A DNA stretch of 8,573 nucleotides from UBA7359 sp964392105 (GTDB taxonomy: Bacteria > Pseudomonadota > Gammaproteobacteria > Eutrophobiales > Eutrophobiaceae), in the NCBI GenBank assembly GCA_964392105.1, contig CAYMPA010000124.1, positions 1-8,573 of the forward strand, read 5' to 3'. The first letter of the stretch is position 1. Each line of letters opens with the position of its first letter. The position numbers were made by a program, and so were the translations under genes. This document shows, one piece after another, positions 1-6,779 of this stretch. The notes beneath the pieces were generated by a model. It had not been told where the DNA came from. It ran no database searches and saw nothing but the letters and a program-made list of their open reading frames with translations.

Positions 1-608
1 ATCTGGATGCAAACATGGTTGAGATCAATCCTCTGGTTGTTACCAAAGAAGGCAATATTGTGGCAGTTGATGCCAAGATGGGTTTTGATGAAAACGCCCT
101 GTTCCGTCACAGTCATATTTCTGAGTTACGTGACAAATCACAGGAAGATGCACGTGAAATGCGTGCAGCGGATCGTGGTCTGAACTATGTTGGCCTGGAC
201 GGAAACATTGGCTGTATTATCAATGGTGCCGGTTTGGCGATGGCCTCCATGGATATGATTATGCACGCGGGTGGCGAACCAGCAAACTTCCTCGATATCG
301 GTGGTGGGGCGTCCCCCGAACGTACAACCAAGGCATTCAACCTGGTACTTTCAGATGACAAGGTTGAATGTATTCTGGTAAACATCTTCGCTGGTATTAA
401 CCGTTGTGACTGGATCGCTGAAGGTGTTGTTCAAGCAGTACAAAAAATTGATCTGAAGGTTCCATTGGTCGTCAGATTGTCAGGTACAAATGTAGAAGAG
501 GGTCGCAATATCCTGAAGGATAGTGGTCTGCCAATCATTATGGCTGAAACCTTGCAGGAAGCTGCTGACAAAGCTGTAGCTGCCTGGAAAGAAGCGACCG
601 GTAAGTAA
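1..608 (+). CDS. mtkA: Malate--CoA ligase (malate thiokinase) beta subunit, 5'-truncated by the window edge
   Basis: This is the C-terminal half of an ATP-grasp acyl-CoA ligase beta subunit (SucC/MtkA family). The frame is open from base 3 (LDAN before the first Met at 15), so the gene begins outside the window. The EINPL motif at 21-35 and the Asp of VDAKMG at 69-71 correspond to the SucC Mg-binding Asn and Asp. GAGLAM, GGEPANFLD and GGGASPERT are the conserved ligase-domain segments. SucC usually reads NIFGGI-RCD; here the segment is NIFAGINRCDW, which I recall as the malate thiokinase form. Together with hydroxypyruvate reductase and PEP carboxylase downstream, this favours malate + CoA + ATP to malyl-CoA over the TCA-cycle succinate reaction. 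It pairs with the alpha subunit at 977. The assignment to MtkA rather than SucC is inference; membership in the superfamily is certain. Confidence 0.85.
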   Translation, partial: LDANMVEINPLVVTKEGNIVAVDAKMGFDENALFRHSHISELRDKSQEDAREMRAADRGLNYVGLDGNIGCIINGAGLAMASMDMIMHAGGEPANFLDIGGGASPERTTKAFNLVLSDDKVECILVNIFAGINRCDWIAEGVVQAVQKIDLKVPLVVRLSGTNVEEGRNILKDSGLPIIMAETLQEAADKAVAAWKEATGK

Positions 609-964
609 GAGGCTGTTTGGCAATAATGATTCCGGTTGCAAATGCACCCCTCAAGGGGGTATTGAAAAGAATCCCTATTTGGTTCGATTTCACACTCGAT
701 TACATGCGGCACGTCCGTGTGCCGCACCCCTCCGGGGCGGCTTTCAGCCGTGCAAATCGGCTGTCCTGCCGATTTATCGTTAAAATGACTATTGATCGCA
801 GGAAATACCCTTGGGTGCGTCTCAATCGATTGCAAAATCGCCCTCAAATAGTGACATTTTACTCCGGGCTCCTGCCCTCCGCCTTTGCGGGCCAGCCTAA
901 CGGCTGTTCAAATCTGTTCCAGACAGATTTGTCGCTTCAAAATATTATGACCAAATAGCCTCTT
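607..964. repeat. Hairpin-rich MITE-like element between mtkA and mtkB
   Basis: The 368-bp spacer between two subunit genes has imperfect inverted ends. Bases 609-627 (GAGGCTGTTTGGCAATAAT) match the reverse complement of 944-962 at 16 of 19 positions, and the pairing extends by two more bases on each side, into the mtkA stop codon. Inside lies a run of short hairpins: 646-660, 705-726 (8 bp plus a wobble, loop TCCG), 727-737 (loop TCC), 738-750, 754-775 (8 bp), 781-861 (long bulged stem), 866-877, 879-890, 893-906 and 909-931 (9 bp, loop TCCAG). No target-site duplication or transposase is visible. The 113-codon frame across it has no plausible protein character. It could be a non-autonomous mobile element or a fold that sets the ratio of the two subunits. 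Confidence 0.7.
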
Positions 965-976
965 GGAGAAACAAAC

Positions 977-1867
977 ATGGCAATTCATTTAAACGAAAAT
1001 ACTAAAGTACTGGTTCAGGGTTTTACTGGCCAAATTGGAACCTTCCATTCAACTGATATGATCAAATACGGCACCAATATCGTAGGTGGTGTAACACCGG
1101 GTAAAGGTGGGACCAAGCACCTGGATAAACCGGTATTCAATACCATGAAAGAAGCAGTCGAGGCGACGGGTGCAGATGCCAGTATTATCTTCGTACCACC
1201 ACCATTTGCAGCAGACAGTATTATGGAAGCAACGGATGCGGGTATTAAATTCTGTGTTGCGATTACAGACGGTATCCCGTCTCAGGACATGATCCGTGTT
1301 AAACGTTATATGCGTCGATACAAAGCAAAAGACAAGATGGTATTAACCGGGCCTAACTGTGCCGGTTCTATCAGTCCTGGAAAATGCATGATGGGTATCA
1401 TGCCTGGGCATATTTATATGCCAGGTAATGTTGGCATCGTTGGTCGTTCCGGTACTTTGGGTTATGAAGCTGCATCACAAATGAAAGAAGTCGGTATCGG
1501 TATTTCTTCAAGTATTGGTATCGGTGGTGATCCTATCAACGGCAGCTCATTCAAAGATCATTTAGCAGCCTTTGAAGAAGACGATGAAACCAGGGCAGTT
1601 GTCATCATTGGCGAGATCGGCGGACCACAGGAAGTCGAAGCTGCGTTGTGGGCAAAAGAAAACATGTCTAAACCTGTCGTGGGTTACGTTGCTGGCTTAA
1701 CAGCACCTAAGGGTCGTCGAATGGGTCACGCTGGTGCGATCATTTCTGCAGTCGGTGAAAGTGCCGCAGAAAAAGTAGAGATACTTCAGGAATGTGGCGT
1801 TAGTGTTGTACCGAATCCTTCATCGTTTGCCCCTGTTGTGCAGGAAGTATTGGCAAAGGACGGCTAG
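977..1867 (+). CDS. mtkB: Malate--CoA ligase (malate thiokinase) alpha subunit
   Basis: This 296-residue protein has the full SucD/MtkB length. Residues 4-100 form the CoA-binding Rossmann domain with GFTGQIGTFHS at 15-25. GPNCAGSISPG at 125-135 and GIMPGHIYMPG at 140-150 are family hallmarks, and VGRSGTLGYEA at 155-165 begins the ligase domain. The phosphorylated active-site histidine is His251 in GRRMGHAGAII. With the beta subunit upstream it would activate malate to malyl-CoA in the cytoplasm, feeding malyl-CoA lyase. The ATG is supported by GGAG at 965-968, eight bases upstream. The two subunit genes are split by 368 bp of hairpin DNA, although such pairs are normally almost contiguous. 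Superfamily membership is certain. Malate specificity is inferred from the neighbouring serine-cycle-type genes; succinyl-CoA synthetase is the alternative. Confidence 0.87.
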   Translation: MAIHLNENTKVLVQGFTGQIGTFHSTDMIKYGTNIVGGVTPGKGGTKHLDKPVFNTMKEAVEATGADASIIFVPPPFAADSIMEATDAGIKFCVAITDGIPSQDMIRVKRYMRRYKAKDKMVLTGPNCAGSISPGKCMMGIMPGHIYMPGNVGIVGRSGTLGYEAASQMKEVGIGISSSIGIGGDPINGSSFKDHLAAFEEDDETRAVVIIGEIGGPQEVEAALWAKENMSKPVVGYVAGLTAPKGRRMGHAGAIISAVGESAAEKVEILQECGVSVVPNPSSFAPVVQEVLAKDG

Positions 1868-1874
1868 CGAGCTT

Positions 1875-2076
1875 TGCACGATTACTGGCAGGTTTTTGTT
1901 CCAAACACCAAAAGTAGGCACTTTAGGCGAAACCTGCACTTCCGGCGTCCATGCCGGTCGCACTTGGTTACGCTTCGTTCGTGACATCGTGCATAATTAT
2001 AAAATAAGTTTAGGAGTCTATAAGTGTACTGGCAATTGCATCCATGCATTGCCAGTATTTCCGCCATCCATGGCGG
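1875..2076. repeat. Cluster of inverted repeats with TCCA-apex hairpins, mtkB-hpr spacer
   Basis: The 245-bp spacer is built of nested inverted repeats. An outer 8-bp perfect pair TGCACGAT/ATCGTGCA lies at 1875-1882 and 1986-1993, and inside it GCAGGTTT/AAACCTGC lies at 1888-1895 and 1930-1937. Three hairpins have the tetraloop TCCA at the tip followed by TG: 1942-1957, 2027-2057 (13 bp with one bulged T) and 2061-2076 (perfect 6-bp stem). The shared apex in stems of different sequence suggests one repeat family. No gene fits here. The segment from about 2077 to the hpr Shine-Dalgarno is AT-rich. Confidence 0.6.
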
Positions 2077-2100
2077 TCAAGTAATATTAAATTATTAATT

Positions 2101-2105
2101 AGGAG
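2101..2105 (+). promoter_or_regulatory. Shine-Dalgarno site that fixes a TTG start
   Basis: AGGAG lies seven bases before the TTG at 2113. No ATG or GTG is available near this site in the hpr frame, and translation from the TTG gives the expected family N-terminus (MSKPKVILTRKWP), so the TTG is the probable initiator. Confidence 0.75.
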
Positions 2106-2112
2106 AACTTAA

Positions 2113-3087
2113 TTGAGTAAGCCGAAGGTAATACTTACCCGTAAGTGGCCAGCTGAAGCAGAAGCCAAGGCTAAAGAACTTTTCGATGTCGTTTTAAATG
2201 AAGACGACCACAAGATGTCAGTGGAAGAACTCAAAGATGCGATGCGTAATGCTGATGCAGTTTGTCCAACTGTTTCTGATTTTCAAATCAACTCTGAAAT
2301 CCTTGGAGTAGAGAATCGTAAGTGCAAGATCGTAGCTAACTTCGGGGTCGGTTTTAATAACATCGATACCGAAGCAGCTAAAGAAGCGGGTGTTGTCGTT
2401 AGCAATACACCTGAAGTCCTGACTGATTGTACTGCGGATATCGCGATGGTTTTACTCTTGTCGGTTGCGCGTCGTATTGGTGAAGGTGAACGTCTGGTTC
2501 GTAATAAAGAATGGACCGGTTGGTGCCCAACACACATGTTGGCAACCAAGGTGACGGGTAAGAAACTCGGGTTCATCGGTTTTGGTCGTATCGCACAAGC
2601 TGTTGCTCAAAAAGCCCATTTTGGATTTGGTATGGAACTCAGTTTCTACGATCCCTATCCACCATCAGATGAAATTATCAAGAAATTCAGTGCAACCAAA
2701 CTGGATAATGTAGAAGACGTACTTAAAGATGCAGACTTTGTTACTTTGCATTGTCCGGGTGGCGGTAGTAATACGAATTTAATGAACGCCGAGCGTTTTT
2801 CATTAATGAAAAATTCTGCATTCCTGATCAATACTGCCCGTGGTGATGTCGTTGATGAGGCCGCATTGGTTCAAGCACTAAAAAATGGAGACATCGCTGG
2901 CGCAGGTCTGGATGTTTTTGCCAGGGAACCGAATGTGACAGAAAATTTGTTAAGCATGGAAAATGTGGTACTTCTACCTCATTTGGGTAGTGCAACAACG
3001 GAGACCCGTGTTGCAATGGGATTACGGTCACTGGCAAATGTTAAGGCTTTTTTTGATGGGGATGAGCCAGGTGATCGTGTTGCCTAA
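2113..3087 (+). CDS. Hydroxypyruvate/glyoxylate reductase (D-2-hydroxyacid dehydrogenase, GRHPR class)
   Basis: This 324-residue protein has the usual length of D-isomer-specific 2-hydroxyacid dehydrogenases. Substrate-domain motif NFGVGFNNID is at 77-86. The nucleotide-binding loop GFGRIA is at 156-161, with Ala where many relatives have Gly. An Asp at 180 ends the second Rossmann strand, which fits NADH preference. The catalytic triad can be placed at Arg243 (NTARGDVVDE), Glu272 (AREP) and His290 (LPHLGSATTETR). The expected reaction is hydroxypyruvate to D-glycerate, with glyoxylate as a possible second substrate. In the serine cycle this step follows serine-glyoxylate aminotransferase. 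The sequence resembles glyoxylate reductase/GRHPR enzymes more than the HprA of Methylorubrum as I remember it, so I leave the symbol blank. Translation starts at a TTG with a good AGGAG. Confidence 0.85.
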   Translation: MSKPKVILTRKWPAEAEAKAKELFDVVLNEDDHKMSVEELKDAMRNADAVCPTVSDFQINSEILGVENRKCKIVANFGVGFNNIDTEAAKEAGVVVSNTPEVLTDCTADIAMVLLLSVARRIGEGERLVRNKEWTGWCPTHMLATKVTGKKLGFIGFGRIAQAVAQKAHFGFGMELSFYDPYPPSDEIIKKFSATKLDNVEDVLKDADFVTLHCPGGGSNTNLMNAERFSLMKNSAFLINTARGDVVDEAALVQALKNGDIAGAGLDVFAREPNVTENLLSMENVVLLPHLGSATTETRVAMGLRSLANVKAFFDGDEPGDRVA

Positions 3088-3108
3088 AAGGTATCTCCGA
3101 AAATGTAT

Positions 3109-3207
3109 TTTTTATGCGATAGCGGCGTTAGTTCCGTGCTCGAAGCCTCATGTATTATCTATACACTCCGGTTCTGCGCGCGGTACTGCCTTGCTCTCAC
3201 ATAAAAA
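3109..3207. repeat. Long imperfect palindrome upstream of ppc with a CTCA-stem-CTCCG core
   Basis: The 172-bp spacer between hpr and ppc holds a roughly 99-bp imperfect palindrome. It is bounded by TTTTTATG at 3109-3116 and its near mirror CATAAAAA at 3200-3207. The centre is CTCA (3147-3150), TGTAT (3151-3155), loop TATCT, ATACA (3161-3165), CTCCG (3166-3170). A related core with a different but still paired stem occurs after ppc at 6052-6076. The run of T on either side could let it act as a terminator in both directions. No protein is expected from the overlapping frames. Confidence 0.6.
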
Positions 3208-3259
3208 CTTCTATTTTCAAAGACACCTTTAATATTTCTTTACATGGTTCATAAGTCTT

Positions 3260-6001
3260 ATGACTAGTGGTGAAACCGGTTTTAACGAGCAGTCATTAGA
3301 TACGCTTTCGGCAACCTATACTAAAGAAGTTGTCGGGCTCTTAACCGATCAACTCACCGAAGTAATCCAGCATCGTCATAGTGAAATACTCCCCTATTTT
3401 CGAGGGGAGTTAGCTGTCCCACCAGGTAATACCAAATTACTTCTGGGTGTGCTCCAGGCATGGGGTATCTGGTTTCAGTTACTCAATGTTGCTGAAGAAA
3501 ATACAGGTATGCGTCGTCGACGACTTGCTGAAAAAGAATATAGTCTGGAAAAAGTTCCCGGTACCTTTGCCAATGTTTTCAAGCAGGCGCGCGAGTCAGG
3601 TATCAGTCCGGAAGAGATTCAAAAGTTGTTGGATGTAGCGCATATTCGTCCAACGATTACGGCACATCCAACTGAAGCAAAACGAGTTACCGTACTAGAG
3701 ATACATCGCCGTATTTATGTATTGCTCTATCGAATCGAAGGTACGCGTTGGACACCGCGCGAACGGGAAAAATTCATTGCTGCATTACGCGATGAAATTG
3801 ATCTGTTATGGTTGACAGGTGAACTGAGATTGGAGAAACCTTCAGTAGCACAGGAAGTCGTCTGGGGTTTACATTTCTTTGAGCAATCCTTGTTTGAACG
3901 TATTCCGGAAACCCATGAAAAATTAAAATGGGCATTAAAGCAGAGTTATCCCGAAAATAATTTTTCAATCCCGCCATTCTTCCAATTTGGATCATGGATA
4001 GGTGGTGATCGTGATGGTAATCCTTTTGTCACTAATTACGTTACAAAAGACACCTTGTTAAAAAATCGCCACATCGTGTTGCATCATTATATTGAACGCC
4101 TGGAAAAACTGGTAGAGAAGCTGAGTGTATCTCGTGCCAATATTGTTTTATCAAAAACATTCAAACAGGATCTTGAAGCCATACTAAAAGGTATAGATGA
4201 ACTTGAACATATTACTGACAGAAATCCCGGCGAGGTATTCCGCCAGTTTTTAACCTGTATGCTGATTAAATTACGTGGCACCCTGGAAAATGAAGAAGAA
4301 GGGCATTTCAGTGGTATACGCTATATCAATGCTGATGATTTTATTAAAAACCTAAGACAACTATCGCAAGGGTTAATTGATGCAGACTGTGAACAACTGG
4401 CCCGATCAATGGTGATACCATTATTACAGGTAGCGGAAGCGTTTCGCTTTCGTACAGTACGTCTCGACTTACGTGAAAATTCCACTACGGTTAACCATAC
4501 ACTCGCATCAATCTGGAAAGCGATGCAGGCAAGTGATGAGCCACCTGCACCTGATAGTGAAGAATGGAAGTCATGGTTACTGGCAGAGCTCGATAAACCG
4601 TTAGAGTCATTGCCGACTTTTTCAAACCTGGATGAATCATCTACATCAACACTCGGTTTATTCCAGATGTCGGCCGAGATGATGGACAAACTGGATCGCG
4701 AAGCGTTTGGTCATGCCATATTAAGTATGACGCAATCGGTTAACGACATACTGGGTGTTTATGTACTGGCAAAAATTTCAGGTTTGTTTACCGGTGATAA
4801 GGGTAATGAATACAGCCGATTACCGATCGTACCTTTATTTGAAACGATCGACGATCTACAACGCGCACCCGACATGATGAAAGAGTTGTTAAGTATTCCG
4901 GTCATCAAACGATCTGTTAAAGAACAAACCGGTGTACAGGAAGTCATGATCGGTTATTCCGATTCCAATAAAGATGGCGGTTACTTAACCGCTAACTGGG
5001 AATTAACCAAGGCCCAGGCAAGTCTCACCAAAACAGGTGAAGAAGCAGGCATTCCAATATCATTCTTTCATGGTAGAGGTGGTTCGGTCAGTCGTGGTGG
5101 TGCGCCAACAGGTTTAGCGATTGCCGCACAACCTGCAGGCTCTATTCATGGACAAATGCGGATTACTGAACAAGGCGAAGTGGTTTCTTCAAAATATGCC
5201 AACGAAGGGACTGCGCAATATCAAATGGAGTTACTCGCCGCCAGTGTCTTTGAACATACCTTAAAGTCATTGAATGAAGATGAATTAAAACCAAAACCGG
5301 ATTTTGATAACGCACTGGAAAGTTTATCGAGCCTGGCATTTAACAAGTATAGAGAGCTGGCTGAAACAGAAGGCCTGGTTGATTACTACAGTGCAGCCAG
5401 TCCGGTAGAAGAATTGGCAAAGATGAATATTGGTTCACGACCAGCAAGACGCTTTGGTGCAAAGTCCTTAACTGATCTCAGGGCTATTCCCTGGGTATTT
5501 GCCTGGACACAAAACCGGCACTTGGTGCCCGGTTGGTATGGTGTTGGTACGGCATTAAAGAATTTTATTGATGAACGTGGAACAGAAGGAGAACAATTAA
5601 TCAGTAAAATGTTTGGTGACTCACGCCTGTTTCGTTTAATTATTGATGAAGCAGAAAAGACATTGTCTTTAGTTGATCTTGATGTAGCACAATCCTATTC
5701 AGAGTTGGTCGCAGATAAGGCCATAAGAGATCAAATATTTAAAATGATCGTTGATGAATACAATCTGACAATAGAAATGGTATTAAAGATCACCGGCGAA
5801 GAAAAACTGTGTCAACGCTTCAAGAAATTCAATCGCAAGTTGAATCGCCGTGTCCCGGTACTGCATCAGTCAGGTCTGGAACAAGTGAAGCTGGTAGAAG
5901 AATTCAGGAAGCAAAGTGACGAGACTGATCTGGAGAAAGGGTTGGTGCCGTTGTTGCTTTCAATAAACTGTATTTCTGCGGGATTAGGCTGGACCGGGTA
6001 G
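3260..6001 (+). CDS. ppc: Phosphoenolpyruvate carboxylase
   Basis: This cytoplasmic enzyme converts PEP and bicarbonate to oxaloacetate and phosphate. At 913 residues it is full length for the bacterial family (E. coli has 883). The catalytic His is His136 in TITAHPTEAKR. GGDRDGNP is at 248-255, VRLDLRENS at 400-408, GYSDSNKDGG at 565-574 and the FHGRGG loop with essential Arg606 at 603-608, followed by SRGGAPTG and RITEQGE. It ends in the usual Gly (GLGWTG). By hand alignment, two of the four E. coli aspartate-inhibition residues are changed: Lys773 falls on Leu and Asn881 on Trp, while Arg587 is kept. That would suit an enzyme not throttled by aspartate. The start has only a weak ribosome site, and the family is tolerant of N-terminal variation, so the exact start is less sure than the gene. 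Confidence 0.96.
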   Translation: MTSGETGFNEQSLDTLSATYTKEVVGLLTDQLTEVIQHRHSEILPYFRGELAVPPGNTKLLLGVLQAWGIWFQLLNVAEENTGMRRRRLAEKEYSLEKVPGTFANVFKQARESGISPEEIQKLLDVAHIRPTITAHPTEAKRVTVLEIHRRIYVLLYRIEGTRWTPREREKFIAALRDEIDLLWLTGELRLEKPSVAQEVVWGLHFFEQSLFERIPETHEKLKWALKQSYPENNFSIPPFFQFGSWIGGDRDGNPFVTNYVTKDTLLKNRHIVLHHYIERLEKLVEKLSVSRANIVLSKTFKQDLEAILKGIDELEHITDRNPGEVFRQFLTCMLIKLRGTLENEEEGHFSGIRYINADDFIKNLRQLSQGLIDADCEQLARSMVIPLLQVAEAFRFRTVRLDLRENSTTVNHTLASIWKAMQASDEPPAPDSEEWKSWLLAELDKPLESLPTFSNLDESSTSTLGLFQMSAEMMDKLDREAFGHAILSMTQSVNDILGVYVLAKISGLFTGDKGNEYSRLPIVPLFETIDDLQRAPDMMKELLSIPVIKRSVKEQTGVQEVMIGYSDSNKDGGYLTANWELTKAQASLTKTGEEAGIPISFFHGRGGSVSRGGAPTGLAIAAQPAGSIHGQMRITEQGEVVSSKYANEGTAQYQMELLAASVFEHTLKSLNEDELKPKPDFDNALESLSSLAFNKYRELAETEGLVDYYSAASPVEELAKMNIGSRPARRFGAKSLTDLRAIPWVFAWTQNRHLVPGWYGVGTALKNFIDERGTEGEQLISKMFGDSRLFRLIIDEAEKTLSLVDLDVAQSYSELVADKAIRDQIFKMIVDEYNLTIEMVLKITGEEKLCQRFKKFNRKLNRRVPVLHQSGLEQVKLVEEFRKQSDETDLEKGLVPLLLSINCISAGLGWTG

Positions 6002-6021
6002 CAGACAGTTTATTTTCCACC

Positions 6022-6112
6022 ATAACTTCGTTGCTGCATCATTTGCGGTTACTCATTTAGTTATATCTAAACTCCGTATCCTCGCCAACTCGCGCCTTGT
6101 ATTAGCGAAAAC
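6022..6112. repeat. Inverted-repeat element after ppc, same family as the one upstream
   Basis: The core reads CTCA (6052-6055), TTTAG (6056-6060), loop TTATAT, CTAAA (6067-6071), CTCCG (6072-6076), then a CT-rich stretch and CGCCTTG at 6093-6099. The flanks of the stem match the pre-ppc copy exactly, while both stem arms differ and still pair. The outer arms are only loosely self-complementary. It lies within 25 bases of the ppc stop and may contribute to transcript termination. Confidence 0.55.
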
Positions 6113-6137
6113 TATCTCCGTCCAATCCAGATAGTCT
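6111..6137. terminator. Possible terminator hairpin downstream of ppc
   Basis: ACTATCT (6111-6117) pairs with AGATAGT (6129-6135) around an 11-base loop that contains two TCC triplets, followed by CTTTAT. The T run is short, so a role as a Rho-independent terminator for ppc is only possible. Confidence 0.3.
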
Positions 6138-6210
6138 TTATGCTGTGCTTCTCCCAAAGCTCGTGTCTCGACCTCGGATAAAAGTACTTACTTTTACGCA
6201 TGAAATTGGT

Positions 6211-6250
6211 TTCTTAATCTCTAGGTCATAGGTTCGATCTCTATGCGACA
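6211..6250 (+). pseudogene. Degenerate 3' half of a tRNA-Lys(CTT)-like sequence
   Basis: TCTTAATC at 6212-6219 looks like a tRNA-Lys anticodon loop (U33, CTT, AA). AGGTC at 6223-6227 follows, then a good T arm: ATAGG (6228-6232), loop TTCGATC, TCTAT (6240-6244). GCGACA comes next, with no encoded CCA. The anticodon stem does not pair, and I find no D arm or 5' acceptor strand upstream. It is best read as a tRNA fragment or relic attachment site, placed at the border where the sequence turns AT-rich. The match to tRNA-Lys is from memory. Confidence 0.5.
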
Positions 6251-6313
6251 ACTATATAAAACAATAACATATATGATTATTTCGCCTTTTTATTGTCTGT
6301 TTAATAAAATAAA

Positions 6314-6332
6314 TAGGCATATAGTAGGCATA
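6314..6332 (+). repeat. Direct repeat TAGGCATA x2 with an 11-bp period
   Basis: TAGGCATA occurs at 6314-6321 and again at 6325-6332, in an AT-rich stretch upstream of the toxin gene. The 11-bp spacing places both copies on the same face of the helix, as for paired half-sites of a DNA-binding protein. No binder is known. Confidence 0.4.
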
Positions 6333-6377
6333 GTTTACTATTCTAATAATCTGTAGTTCCCTAATTAAATCAAAATA

Positions 6378-6426
6378 AAAGTTCCCAATATGGGAACTTT
6401 ATTGTATTATATATTTCCAATATGAA
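6378..6426 (+). promoter_or_regulatory. Probable higBA promoter with palindromic operator
   Basis: AAAGTTCCCA (6378-6387) and TGGGAACTTT (6391-6400) form a perfect 10-bp inverted repeat around ATA. A partial second copy, TTCCAATATGAA, sits at 6415-6426. A candidate -35 TTCCCA (6382-6387) lies inside the palindrome, and TATTAT (6405-6410) is a good -10 at 17-bp spacing, giving a start near 6417. Binding of the antitoxin's helix-turn-helix here would block RNA polymerase, the usual autoregulation of toxin-antitoxin operons. The hairpin followed by ATTGTATTATAT could alternatively terminate incoming transcripts. Confidence 0.55.
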
Positions 6427-6449
6427 TAAGAATTTTACAAGGAATACAA

Positions 6450-6734
6450 ATGCGCGTTATCGGCATCCCGAAATTAAAGGATTTCATGAACAAACATGCT
6501 GACTCGAAAACTTGGATTGAATGCTGGCTTGCTGAAGCTGAAGATTCGTCGTGGAGCAATACTCATTCTATTAAAGATAGATATTCTTCCGTAAGTTTTT
6601 TATCTGGGAACAGAGTAGTTTTTAATGTGAAAGGAAATAACTATAGGTTGATATGTAAGGTTGCATATAAAACAGAAGTTGTAATGGTTGAGTGGATTGG
6701 CACCCATGCTGAAAATAACAGACTAAGTTTATAG
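6450..6734 (+). CDS. higB: HigB-family type II toxin (mRNA interferase)
   Basis: This basic-to-neutral 94-residue protein matches the HigB toxin family (RelE/ParE superfamily). Typical members of this family inhibit translation by cutting mRNA on the ribosome. The diagnostic core is GNRVVFNVKGNNYRLICKV at residues 53-71, followed by the beta-strand and IGTHAENNRL near the C-terminus; the THAE-x-x-R motif is characteristic of this subfamily. The N-terminus MRVIGIPKLKDF is also typical. The ATG is preceded by AAGGA at 6439-6443. It lies 45 bp before the antitoxin-like gene, in toxin-first order as usual for higBA. The gene is much richer in A and T than the metabolic genes upstream, which suggests acquisition by transfer. 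No residue is obviously missing, so it may be active. Confidence 0.88.
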   Translation: MRVIGIPKLKDFMNKHADSKTWIECWLAEAEDSSWSNTHSIKDRYSSVSFLSGNRVVFNVKGNNYRLICKVAYKTEVVMVEWIGTHAENNRLSL

Positions 6735-6779
6735 ATAATTAAATTATAAAAATAAAGAATTGTACTGAAGGTGAATGAT

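Noticed and set aside
431..847. Minus-strand open frame of 138 codons
   Set aside because: It overlaps the conserved 3' end of mtkA and the repeat element; it is a shadow frame.
617..958. Plus-strand open frame of 113 codons between mtkA and mtkB
   Set aside because: It lies wholly inside the hairpin element, has no Shine-Dalgarno site and its translation has no domain-like character.
609..962. CRISPR array or integron attC array
   Set aside because: The hairpins differ in sequence and spacing, there are no identical direct repeats, and no cas or integrase gene is in the window.
2963..3232. Plus-strand open frame crossing the end of hpr and the palindrome
   Set aside because: Its first half is out of frame with clearly coding hpr sequence and the rest is palindrome DNA.
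6201..6250. Intact tRNA gene
   Set aside because: The anticodon stem does not pair and no D arm or acceptor 5' strand can be found.
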